Shown: piece by piece, positions 54,031 through 62,322 of the stretch | Numbering within the stretch: the first letter of the stretch is position 1 | Layout: every line of letters starts with the position of its first letter | Origin: CAXBNB01 sp040151475 | GTDB taxonomy: Bacteria; Bacteroidota; Bacteroidia; Cytophagales; Cyclobacteriaceae | DNA length: 64,000 bases | Assembly: GCF_040151475.1 (NCBI RefSeq) | Contig: NZ_JBDKWG010000123.1 | Location: 1 to 64,000 of the forward strand | Reading direction: 5' to 3' | Made by a program: the position numbers and the translations under genes | Notes under the pieces: generated by a model | What the model was told of the DNA's origin: nothing | The model's input: only the letters and a program-made list of their open reading frames with translations | Database searches by the model: none

Positions 54031-55230
54031 ATGATCCTGGCTTCAATCGAAAGCAATCCATTTCTTCTAAAGTTTGTAACAATAGCTCTGGGCATTGTTC
54101 TGATCGGACTGCTCCTTCGGATGTTGAGACAAACCCATGTAATTATTTACATTATTACCGGAGTAATTGTAGGCCCTCATGTACTCGGACTAGTATCAGA
54201 CTCTGAATTGATCAGCTCTTTAGGTTCATTGGGATTGATTCTACTACTCTTTTTTATAGGTATGGAGATTTCCCTAAAAAAACTGGTAGCCAATTGGAAA
54301 ATCTCTGTCATTGGCACAGTCTTACAGGTTATATTTAGTGTACTGGCGGTATGGCTTATTGGAAAATATTATGACTGGTCGCTGGCAAGGGTGCTTACAT
54401 TGGGTTTCGTAATCAGCCTGAGCAGCACTGCCGTAATAGTAAAACTACTTCAGGATTCCGGTGAAATTGATCAACCTGTAGGTCAGAATGTTCTGGGAAT
54501 ACTATTAGCCCAGGATGTTTTAATAGTGCCTATGCTCATCATATTGAGCTATGCATCCGGCACACCAACAACTGCTACCGAAGTAATTCTACAAATAGTT
54601 GGAGGCGTTCTGATTGCGGCATTGATGGGTTATCTTCTTCACAAAAAAACAATTCGATTACCTTTTCACAAACTAATCAAAAAAGACCATGAACTTCAGG
54701 TATTCTTTGCTTTTGGACTGTGTTTTGGATTTTCAGCCATAACAGGTTTCTTTGGATTGTCCACAGCCTTGGGCGCATTTGTAGCAGGAATACTTGTAGC
54801 AACAGCAAAATCAACTTCCTGGTTTCACAACAGTCTTTTTTCTTTAAAAGTCATTTTCGTTGCATTGTTTTTTATTTCCGTAGGAATGTTGATCAATGTC
54901 CACTTTCTCTGGGACAACCTCTTCGTAATCCTCTCATTGGTAGTCATCATATTACTGGCAAACAACCTGATCAATACCCTGATCATGCGTAGTTTTAAAA
55001 TGAGCTGGAACGATAGCATATATGCCGGTGCGCTACTTTCCCAAATTGGCGAATTTAGTTTTGTTATAGGCAACCTCGCTTATTTCAATGAGATCATCAC
55101 CGACTATGGTTACCAGTTGATCATTGCAGTCATTTCCCTCACCCTGCTGCTAAGCCCAATATGGATCAACCTGAGTAAGCGGTTGACAAAACACTCTTTT
55201 ATTTCAGAAATGCAGAGTAAACGCATTTAA
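54031..55230 (+). CDS. CPA2-family cation:proton antiporter (KefB/GerN-like, no TrkA domain)
   Basis: 399 residues with about 12 helices: LGIVLIGLLLRMLRQTHVII, YIITGVIVGPHVLGLVSDSE, LGLILLLFFIGMEISLKKL, ISLSSTAVIVKLLQDSGEID, GLSTALGAFVAGILVATAKS. The length and the absence of a C-terminal NAD-binding TrkA-N domain place it with Kef-type proteins lacking the regulatory domain. Moves K+ or Na+ against protons. It begins 1 bp after mscS. Confidence 0.9.
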   Translation: MILASIESNPFLLKFVTIALGIVLIGLLLRMLRQTHVIIYIITGVIVGPHVLGLVSDSELISSLGSLGLILLLFFIGMEISLKKLVANWKISVIGTVLQVIFSVLAVWLIGKYYDWSLARVLTLGFVISLSSTAVIVKLLQDSGEIDQPVGQNVLGILLAQDVLIVPMLIILSYASGTPTTATEVILQIVGGVLIAALMGYLLHKKTIRLPFHKLIKKDHELQVFFAFGLCFGFSAITGFFGLSTALGAFVAGILVATAKSTSWFHNSLFSLKVIFVALFFISVGMLINVHFLWDNLFVILSLVVIILLANNLINTLIMRSFKMSWNDSIYAGALLSQIGEFSFVIGNLAYFNEIITDYGYQLIIAVISLTLLLSPIWINLSKRLTKHSFISEMQSKRI

Positions 55231-55243
55231 AACATATTATTAT

Positions 55244-55284
55244 CCCCTGACCCCTGCCTCGCCGGGCAGGCGGGGGTTCAGGGG
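55244..55284. repeat. GC-rich REP-like hairpin
   Basis: CCCCTGACCCCTGCCTCGCC followed by GGGCAGGCGGGGGTTCAGGGG. Arms pair imperfectly with a small bulge. This GC-rich palindrome stands out in an AT-rich spacer and matches a widely dispersed intergenic repeat type. It may terminate the antiporter transcript. A smaller hairpin, TACCGC ... GCGGTA (about 55315-55333), follows. Confidence 0.75.
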
Positions 55285-55440
55285 TCTCTTAGATTTGACT
55301 GTGATTTTAAAAGATACCGCTACATATGCGGTAAGGAGGGTTTGTGTTTAAATGCATATGCTCTGCTCAGAAATGTCCTGATTTTTTGGTTATAAAAGTG
55401 ACCTGTTTAGGTTATATCGTCTAAAAAAGAAAAACTAAAG

Positions 55441-57045
55441 ATGATTAAAAATGTAATGTTGTTATTTGGACTAACCTTCACTCTTGTGGTAAATGGACAG
55501 GTTGGTCTGGATGAAAACATCAGAAAAAGATCCGAAGCACTTTCTTCAGGATTTGAAGTGTTTGTGGTGGAGGAAAAACTTCATTGTGTAAAATTGTTAC
55601 CGGAGTTTTACCAACTACGTTTATTCAAACCCGCATGGGACAACCATGACATAAAGACTTTTATTTCTATTTTGGACAAAGCGGATGAAGAAGGTTTGAA
55701 TCAGGAAGATTATCATTTTAAAAGCATTCAGTATTTTCTAAACAGAAACAACACCTCAGAAGAAAAAGCAGAATTGGACATGCTATTGACTGATGCCTTT
55801 CTATTGTATGCCAGCCACTTCCTCAATGGAAAAGTGAACCCCGAAACTGTTGACAGTGAATGGAAGGCGGTAAGAAGAGAAGGAAATGCCCGTGAATTTA
55901 TGGAAAAAGCTTTGTCTGAAAATAATATTGCCAACGCACTACAAAACCTTCTGCCCGGGCATATCGGATATAATGGGTTGAAAGAGTCTTTAAAAAGATA
56001 CAAAGAAATTGCCGAAAATGGTGGCTGGGCCAGCATACCAGCAGGAGAAACCATTAAGCCGGGAATGACCGACAGTATCAGGATTCCTTTGCTCATCAAA
56101 AGACTGATCGTTACCAATGACCTGACTTCCACTCCTGATGATCAATATACCTATTCAGAAACCATCCAACAGGCAGTTACAAACTATCAAACAAGAAATG
56201 GACTGGAGTCTGATGGCAACCTCGGAAAACTCACTGTTGCTTCGCTTAACACTCCTGTAGGTGATTTGATTGACCAAATCAAAATCAATATGGAACGGTA
56301 CCGATGGATATCTCAGGATCTTGGCGATCATTATGTCATTGTCAATATTGCCGACTACCGTATGGAAGTGTATAAAAACAATCAAATGACATTTAACCAA
56401 AAAGTAATAGTGGGTAAACCCTTCCGTAAAACCCCAGTCTTCAGCAGCAAAATGACCTACTTCGTATTGAACCCTTATTGGACTGTGCCTCCTACCATAT
56501 TGTTCAATGACATCTTACCGGAGTTGCAAAAAAACTCCGGCTATCTGGCGACAAAAAACATACGATTGTTTCAAGGACAAGGGAGTAGTTCCACAGAAGT
56601 AGATCCGCTCACTGTTAATTGGTCGAACCTATCTAAAAACAACTTTCCTTATACACTCAGACAAGACCCAGGTGCGACCAATGCTTTGGGAATTGTAAAG
56701 TTCATGTTTCCCAATAAATACAATATTTACATACATGATACACCAAGCAAGGAGTTGTTCAATCGGCAAGACAGGGCGTTCAGTTCAGGGTGTATCAGAT
56801 TGAACAAGCCCATGGAATTTGCAAACTACCTTATTCAAAATGAGCCTGGTTGGAATACTGAAAGAATGACTACAGCACTGAACACTGGCAAAGAACAAAC
56901 TATAATACTGACTAAACCACTTAATGTACACATTTTATACCTGACAACCTGGTGGCAAGATGGAATGGTGCACTTTAGAAAAGACCTTTATAATCGGGAT
57001 CAGGCAGTACTGTCTGCATTAAACGAACCCACTCCAATTTTATAA
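55441..57045 (+). CDS. L,D-transpeptidase (YkuD domain, peptidoglycan-binding, YcbB-like)
   Basis: 534 residues with a signal peptide (LLFGLTFTLVVNGQ). A peptidoglycan-binding-like module near residues 235-275 (QAVTNYQTRNGLESDGNLGK) is followed by the YkuD catalytic domain: YVIVNIADYRMEVYKNN at its start, HDTPSKELFNRQDRAFSSGC with catalytic C451, then IRLNKPMEFANYL. It makes 3-3 crosslinks or attaches proteins in peptidoglycan, in the YcbB/LdtD arrangement. Followed 1 bp later by an M15-type peptidase gene. Confidence 0.92.
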   Translation: MIKNVMLLFGLTFTLVVNGQVGLDENIRKRSEALSSGFEVFVVEEKLHCVKLLPEFYQLRLFKPAWDNHDIKTFISILDKADEEGLNQEDYHFKSIQYFLNRNNTSEEKAELDMLLTDAFLLYASHFLNGKVNPETVDSEWKAVRREGNAREFMEKALSENNIANALQNLLPGHIGYNGLKESLKRYKEIAENGGWASIPAGETIKPGMTDSIRIPLLIKRLIVTNDLTSTPDDQYTYSETIQQAVTNYQTRNGLESDGNLGKLTVASLNTPVGDLIDQIKINMERYRWISQDLGDHYVIVNIADYRMEVYKNNQMTFNQKVIVGKPFRKTPVFSSKMTYFVLNPYWTVPPTILFNDILPELQKNSGYLATKNIRLFQGQGSSSTEVDPLTVNWSNLSKNNFPYTLRQDPGATNALGIVKFMFPNKYNIYIHDTPSKELFNRQDRAFSSGCIRLNKPMEFANYLIQNEPGWNTERMTTALNTGKEQTIILTKPLNVHILYLTTWWQDGMVHFRKDLYNRDQAVLSALNEPTPIL

Positions 57046-57046
57046 C

Positions 57047-57967
57047 ATGAACAAAATATTCCCAATACTATTGTGCTCACTATGGTTAATGAGTACAAAT
57101 GTCAATGCCTACGGAAATGGGAAAGCAAACTTTTCTATAGAAGTGAATGGAGAAGTAAACCCCTATAAGATATTTTCAATATTTGTTTTGCCAAAAAGCG
57201 AAATTTCTATTGGCAGTCAAAGCAGTCTGTTGATTACAAGTAGCGAAGTGAAAGTACTTGCAAGCGAGCCTAAAAACTGGAAACTTATTGCCCCGGAAAA
57301 AAACGGCGCTTATAAAGTGAATATAAAGGATCTCAATTCGGAATTCATGCAACTGAATGTACTGGTACTCACACCTATATCCGACAAAAAAGGAGAATAC
57401 CTCAACAACTACAGAATCGGGCATTACCCATCAAAACCTTTGAATGGCAATGAGATATACAACAAACCAAAAGGATTTTTTGAAGTGACCGAAGAAAATC
57501 AGCACCTGTTGCTCACTCCTCATTTCACTCTAAGTCAATTCGTTTGCAAACAGGCAGAGAGCTTTCCCAAATACCTTATTTTAAGAGAATTATTGCTATT
57601 GAAATTAGAATACCTTTTGGAAAAAGTCAATCAAAACGGACATGAAGTAGAAACTTTTGGATTCATCAGTGGCTACCGCACCCCGTACTACAACAAACTG
57701 ATAAACAATGTGCCATACAGCCGTCATGTCTATGGTGGAGCAGCTGACATCTATATAAATCCAAACAATCAGGGTGGCATGGATGACCTTAATGATGATG
57801 GCTCCATAGATGAACAAGATGTACAACTATTTTACAACATTGTAGAAGCGGAATTTGGCAAACCTTCTTATGACAAATTCAAAGGAGGCTTAGGCTTTTA
57901 CAGAAAAAACAACCACCACAATGGTTTCATCCATGTGGATGTTCGGGGCTGGAAGGCAAGGTGGTAG
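57047..57967 (+). CDS. Exported M15-family peptidoglycan peptidase (MepK/DUF882-like)
   Basis: 306 residues with a signal peptide (IFPILLCSLWLMSTNVNAYG). C-terminal M15-type zinc-peptidase domain: FGFISGYRTPYYNKLINNV, SRHVYGGAADIYI (H-x6-D metal pattern) and GFIHVDVRGWKARW (third ligand). The N-terminal ~150 residues are a beta-rich module. Likely a D,D- or L,D-endopeptidase cleaving 3-3 peptidoglycan crosslinks, which fits its place directly after the L,D-transpeptidase. An acidic segment DDLNDDGSIDEQD resembles a calcium-binding loop inserted in the catalytic domain. Confidence 0.85.
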   Translation: MNKIFPILLCSLWLMSTNVNAYGNGKANFSIEVNGEVNPYKIFSIFVLPKSEISIGSQSSLLITSSEVKVLASEPKNWKLIAPEKNGAYKVNIKDLNSEFMQLNVLVLTPISDKKGEYLNNYRIGHYPSKPLNGNEIYNKPKGFFEVTEENQHLLLTPHFTLSQFVCKQAESFPKYLILRELLLLKLEYLLEKVNQNGHEVETFGFISGYRTPYYNKLINNVPYSRHVYGGAADIYINPNNQGGMDDLNDDGSIDEQDVQLFYNIVEAEFGKPSYDKFKGGLGFYRKNNHHNGFIHVDVRGWKARW

Positions 57968-57992
57968 TTTGGCCTTAAAAGTGGATGCTCCA

Positions 57993-59096
57993 CTAAATCC
58001 TGATAAATATCCTTTTCCTGTATAGCCAATAACATATATACCATAAAAAGAAAAGTACCAGCATACCTAACATAGCTTTTGCACCCAATTCTCCCATCCA
58101 ACCAAACAAGGCATTTGAGAAAGGAAGTATTATTTTTCTGATAAGGTTGTTTCCTCCAACATGCGCAAACAAATAGATAAACAATGGATTCATTCCCACA
58201 ACCGTAAAGAACAATACCCTTCTAAGGTATTTTTTGATATCGATCAACCAATAACAAAGTGCTAATGCCAACAAAGCCCAACCTCCACTGGCAAATACAA
58301 ACGTGCTCGTCGAGATACGTTTGATAATCGGGGTAAAAGTGCTAAAACCATAACCTATAACCAGTCCAATGATTCCTGAAATAATTAACACCTGCAATTT
58401 TTTCTTGTCAGATCGATCACTGATCAATAATTGGCCAGCCAAAACACCCCAAATCGTATGTGCAGCTGTGGGTATTGCATTAAACATTGCCCAATGTCCA
58501 CGATCCTCAAAACCTGAAATGAGAATATTGAACCAAGCTCCAAAATTTTGACCCGGAGTAAATGCTTCATTGAATCCTTCTAAAGGGAAAAACCTGTACA
58601 ATCCTTCACTAATCAAAATCAACAGTACCGAAAAAGCTACCTGAAAAACTACTGGTTTTCTAATAATCAAAAAGGCCAGCATATACGTCACTGAGAGCTG
58701 CGCCAGCACATTTTGAAATCTAAATACAATTTTTCCGGGACCAATACAGTACAGTGCCCATCCCAGCAGCAAAAGCAAAAGAGATCTCTTGATCGCATGC
58801 TTTAGAAGTTGCTCATACGAATCTCCCTTTGCCATTCTTTTGGAAAAAGACAAAGGCATAGATACACCAACTATAAACATGAAAAATGGTTGAATCAAAT
58901 CCCAAAAATGCAATCCCTCCCATTTTACATGATGTAATTGCTCCGCAAGAACATGAATAAATGTCCCTTCTAATTGTGGTGATCCCAAAACAGAAAACAG
59001 GTGAGAAAATTCTGCAATAAGCAAAAACATTGTCAGTCCTCTGTAAAAATCCAGAGAAAGTAATCTTTGTTCACCCAAGCCTGCTTGATTTGCCAT
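57993..59096 (-). CDS. DUF5009 / heparan-alpha-glucosaminide N-acetyltransferase-like membrane protein
   Basis: 367 residues with about ten hydrophobic segments. N-terminal SLDFYRGLTMFLLIAEF, then HHVKWEGLHFWDLIQPFFMF and IVGVSMPLSFSKRMA, the signature of the DUF5009/HGSNAT group, in which a membrane histidine transfers acetyl groups across the membrane. In Bacteroidota it commonly sits in glycan loci; here 27 bp after a sulfatase gene. It might acetylate amino sugars in the periplasm (inference). Ends convergent with the M15 gene. Confidence 0.82.
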   Translation of the reverse strand: MANQAGLGEQRLLSLDFYRGLTMFLLIAEFSHLFSVLGSPQLEGTFIHVLAEQLHHVKWEGLHFWDLIQPFFMFIVGVSMPLSFSKRMAKGDSYEQLLKHAIKRSLLLLLLGWALYCIGPGKIVFRFQNVLAQLSVTYMLAFLIIRKPVVFQVAFSVLLILISEGLYRFFPLEGFNEAFTPGQNFGAWFNILISGFEDRGHWAMFNAIPTAAHTIWGVLAGQLLISDRSDKKKLQVLIISGIIGLVIGYGFSTFTPIIKRISTSTFVFASGGWALLALALCYWLIDIKKYLRRVLFFTVVGMNPLFIYLFAHVGGNNLIRKIILPFSNALFGWMGELGAKAMLGMLVLFFLWYICYWLYRKRIFIRI

Positions 59097-59123
59097 GTAC
59101 TTTATTCTTTAATAGCTTTCGAA

Positions 59124-60569
59124 TCATCCATCAGTTCCATAAACCTTGTCGTAGCTGAACCATTTTTCTTCAGCCGCATCTTCTTTCTTTTCTCTAAACT
59201 GCCCCTTATCTCCGGTTTCTTCAATCCAATTGTTAAGAAGGAGACGCATTTTCTCAAGCGTTTTTTTGTAGTTCGGAGAAGCAGCCAGATTGTTTAGTTC
59301 ATACCTGTCATTTTTGAGATCGTACAATTCTTCCTCTGGCTTGACATCAGCCATATGCAAAGCCTGAGCAGGTGACAAGCTATCTTTTTCATACAAAGAC
59401 TTTATCGCCTTTAGTGCCGGATTGTGCTCCAAAATCCATCCCGTTTCCTGATAGCCTTTCTCCGGCATATAATTGCGGATATATTTAAAGTCATTGCTTC
59501 TTATACACCTGATCCTATCTACCTGATCATCAATCCGATCCCTTGAAGCATAAGCATATTCCCGTTTTTTTGCATTTTGCCCGATAAATGGAACACCGTC
59601 CAAATGCTCCGGCACATCAATTCCGGCTATATCAAGGACAGTAGCAGAAATATCCACAGAACTTATCAGGTCGTTACTTTTACTCCCTGTTTTCAATTTA
59701 TTTGGCCAGCGGACTATCATAGGAACCTGAATACCTCTGTCGTACAGCCAATATTCACCACGGTAATGATCAGCCCCATTGTCAGAAATAAAAATTACCA
59801 CAGTATTTTCAGCAATTCCTTCATCTTCCAACCTTTGTAATATGTCTCCCACCTGTACATCCATTTTTTCTATCTGCGTAAGGTATCTTGCCCAATCATC
59901 CCTTACTACAGGATGATCCGGAACGTATGGCGGTAACACCACACTATCAGGACTTACCTGATGAGTAAATTCAGATCGGAAATAATAAGGTGCACCCGGA
60001 GCATATTGCTCCGGATATGTAATTTCATCCGGAGAATCAGCATACCAGTGATTGCCTCTGTGCGTGATAGGTAAAGTAATTTGAGCGAAAAAGGGTTGCC
60101 CTTCCTGGCGTGATTTCCAATCTTTACCATCAAACCCAACAGGTTTGTCTTTGGGTATTTTAAAATTGACGTCTGTTTTGCCTGCAAACCCACAACCTAC
60201 TGCCGTATAATATCCTGCCTTTCTCAAATAGTAGGTAATGGGCATAAAAGGAGAAGGAAGCTCTTTATTTCTCTTTGTCCGGTGATTATGGCCATTGAAA
60301 CGTATTTGGTGGACACCCAACATCATAGATGTTCTTGAAGTAGAGCATACCGGAGCGGTCGTAAACATCTGATTGTACAATACGCCTTCATTTGCTAACT
60401 TATCTAAATTGGGTGTTTTCACTGCCGGATCACCATAGCAACCTAAGTCTGTGCCAATATTTTCAGCCATTATCCACACTATATTGGGACGGCTCTTATC
60501 TTCCTCTTGTGAACAACTCTGGAAAATTAAAGCTATCAGAGCTATATAACTTATATAAATCTTAATCAT
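59124..60569 (-). CDS. S1-family sulfatase (N-sulfatase-like subfamily), lipoprotein
   Basis: 481 residues, lipobox IFQSC. The formylglycine motif is CSTSRTSMMLG (C75), with Thr in place of the usual Pro. The metal-binding N-terminal motif is IMAENIGTDLGCYGD, where the usual Asp-Asp pair is Glu-Asn (36-37), a variant near N-sulfoglucosamine-sulfohydrolase-like branches. FISDNGADHYRGEYWLYDRG provides the other ligands. Whether it is active is likely but not certain. Second gene of the 58-64 kb glycan cluster, upstream of DUF5009. Confidence 0.86.
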   Translation of the reverse strand: MIKIYISYIALIALIFQSCSQEEDKSRPNIVWIMAENIGTDLGCYGDPAVKTPNLDKLANEGVLYNQMFTTAPVCSTSRTSMMLGVHQIRFNGHNHRTKRNKELPSPFMPITYYLRKAGYYTAVGCGFAGKTDVNFKIPKDKPVGFDGKDWKSRQEGQPFFAQITLPITHRGNHWYADSPDEITYPEQYAPGAPYYFRSEFTHQVSPDSVVLPPYVPDHPVVRDDWARYLTQIEKMDVQVGDILQRLEDEGIAENTVVIFISDNGADHYRGEYWLYDRGIQVPMIVRWPNKLKTGSKSNDLISSVDISATVLDIAGIDVPEHLDGVPFIGQNAKKREYAYASRDRIDDQVDRIRCIRSNDFKYIRNYMPEKGYQETGWILEHNPALKAIKSLYEKDSLSPAQALHMADVKPEEELYDLKNDRYELNNLAASPNYKKTLEKMRLLLNNWIEETGDKGQFREKKEDAAEEKWFSYDKVYGTDG

Positions 60570-60704
60570 TTAGTAAGGTATTAGGTTTTAAAAATCAGAT
60601 CGTTTGCTCTAAAAAATAGTGCCATTTTTTAACAAAATTACTTTCATGACAATTTTTAAGAATTTTTTGCACAAAAAAGCTTACACTTTCAGTGTATTAG
60701 GTAA

Positions 60705-62261
60705 TTACAAGACCTTAACTACAGATTCGGGAAATGCCACAGTTTTTCCTGACAATTTATGAACAGGAAATTGAGCATCAACATTTCTTAAATATTTCGT
60801 CAGAATCATGGACAGTTCTTTTACTTTTTCGGGATGGTCTTTAACCAGATTTTGAGTTTCACCAATGTCATTAGGAATATTAAACAATTCAAAATTCTCA
60901 TCCAAATGGTAATAAATCAATTTCCAGTCTCCCAAACGTACGGCACTAAATGCACCAATCCCGGGCCCTTTTGGGCCCCAATGATTTGGGAAATGCCAAA
61001 ACAAAGGCCTCTCATTGGTTTGCCCATCTTTATTGTTAAATAGCAATGGTACGAAGCTCTTACCATCAATATGCTGGGCTGTTTCATATTTCGTAGTACC
61101 GGCCATTTCCAGTATAGTGGGAAAGAAATCTTCGATGATCAGATAATTGTCGTTAGATGAGTTGGGCTTTACCATTCCAGGCCATTTTACAATCATTGGC
61201 TCCCGAATGCCTCCCTCGTGTATCGACCCTTTGCCACTTGACAATGGTTTATTATGGGTGTGCGCTTTTCCTCCCCTGCCGTGTGCGCTCAACCCTCCAT
61301 TGTCCGACATAAACAATATAATCGTATTGTCAGCTACATTTCTTTCTTCCAAATAATTCATGATATCCCCAAGGCTCTTGTCCATTCCTTCTACCAATGC
61401 CGCATAAATAGCTTCTTTTTCGTCCAATCCCATATCAGCATATTTTTGATAAAACCTGTCGTCTTTCTCTAAGGGTGAATGTACAGCATAGTGGGACATA
61501 TACAGGAAGAAAGGATTGTCAGAATTGACGGCACTGTCCATCGCAGTTTTGGCTTCCAGTGTCAATGCTTCCGATAAAAAGACATCTTTTCCATGATATT
61601 TCTCCAAACCGGGGATGTCCCATACATCCGATCCTCCCCGCCATTTGGCACTGAAATTATTTTTACCCAAATAGCTCCCAGGCCCACCAGCTGCATGGCC
61701 TGCTATATTCACATCAAAGCCTATTGCACCTGGATTTTCAGCAGGCGTACCAATCGCTCCAAAATGCGCCTTGCCGGCATGGATAGTAAAGTAACCTGTT
61801 TTCTTTAAAAGTAAAGGCAAAGCATCAGCATGTACCGCCAATTCCAATCCAGCATTGGGAGAAATTCCGTTGACATTCCATCGGGGAAACTCCAACTCCT
61901 TATGGTTTTGTTCCGCTCTCTGTAGTGCATCTTTATGCAAAGTCCAATTAGTCACCCTATGGCGGGCAGCATTCATCCCGGTCATCAAACTCACTCTGGT
62001 GGGAGAACAAACCGGGGTGGCATACGCCTGAGTGAATTTCATCCCTTCTCTGGCTAACCGCTCCATATTAGGCGTTTGATACCTTTCATTAAAAGGAGTC
62101 TTTTTATCCCAAAAAGGAACTGAAGTATCCTGCCAGCCCATGTCATCTACTAAAAATAAAATAATATTCGGCTTTGGCTTTACAACTGATTCCTGCTGCT
62201 TCTTTGAAGAGCAATTGATTAAAACAAGAGAAAAAAAACAATAGATAATTAAATTCTTCAT
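60705..62261 (-). CDS. S1-family sulfatase, lipoprotein
   Basis: 518 residues, lipobox VLINC. Canonical formylglycine motif CSPTRVSLMTG (C85), metal aspartates D39-D40 in FLVDDMGWQDT, and FMSDNGGLSAHGRGG downstream with GSIHEGGIREPMIVKWPG. The 518-residue length is standard for S1 sulfatases. Acts in the periplasm on sulfated oligosaccharide. 61 bp downstream of the GH29 gene, so likely one transcript with it. Confidence 0.92.
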   Translation of the reverse strand: MKNLIIYCFFSLVLINCSSKKQQESVVKPKPNIILFLVDDMGWQDTSVPFWDKKTPFNERYQTPNMERLAREGMKFTQAYATPVCSPTRVSLMTGMNAARHRVTNWTLHKDALQRAEQNHKELEFPRWNVNGISPNAGLELAVHADALPLLLKKTGYFTIHAGKAHFGAIGTPAENPGAIGFDVNIAGHAAGGPGSYLGKNNFSAKWRGGSDVWDIPGLEKYHGKDVFLSEALTLEAKTAMDSAVNSDNPFFLYMSHYAVHSPLEKDDRFYQKYADMGLDEKEAIYAALVEGMDKSLGDIMNYLEERNVADNTIILFMSDNGGLSAHGRGGKAHTHNKPLSSGKGSIHEGGIREPMIVKWPGMVKPNSSNDNYLIIEDFFPTILEMAGTTKYETAQHIDGKSFVPLLFNNKDGQTNERPLFWHFPNHWGPKGPGIGAFSAVRLGDWKLIYYHLDENFELFNIPNDIGETQNLVKDHPEKVKELSMILTKYLRNVDAQFPVHKLSGKTVAFPESVVKVL

Positions 62262-62322
62262 TAGATTTTTGGTAAAAATTAATCGGTAAAAACCACTTAT
62301 ATACTTTTCTTCCTTAAACGAA

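Noticed and set aside
55244..55284. tRNA or structured RNA gene
   Set aside because: The GC-rich hairpin lacks cloverleaf arms and matches an intergenic repeat pattern instead.
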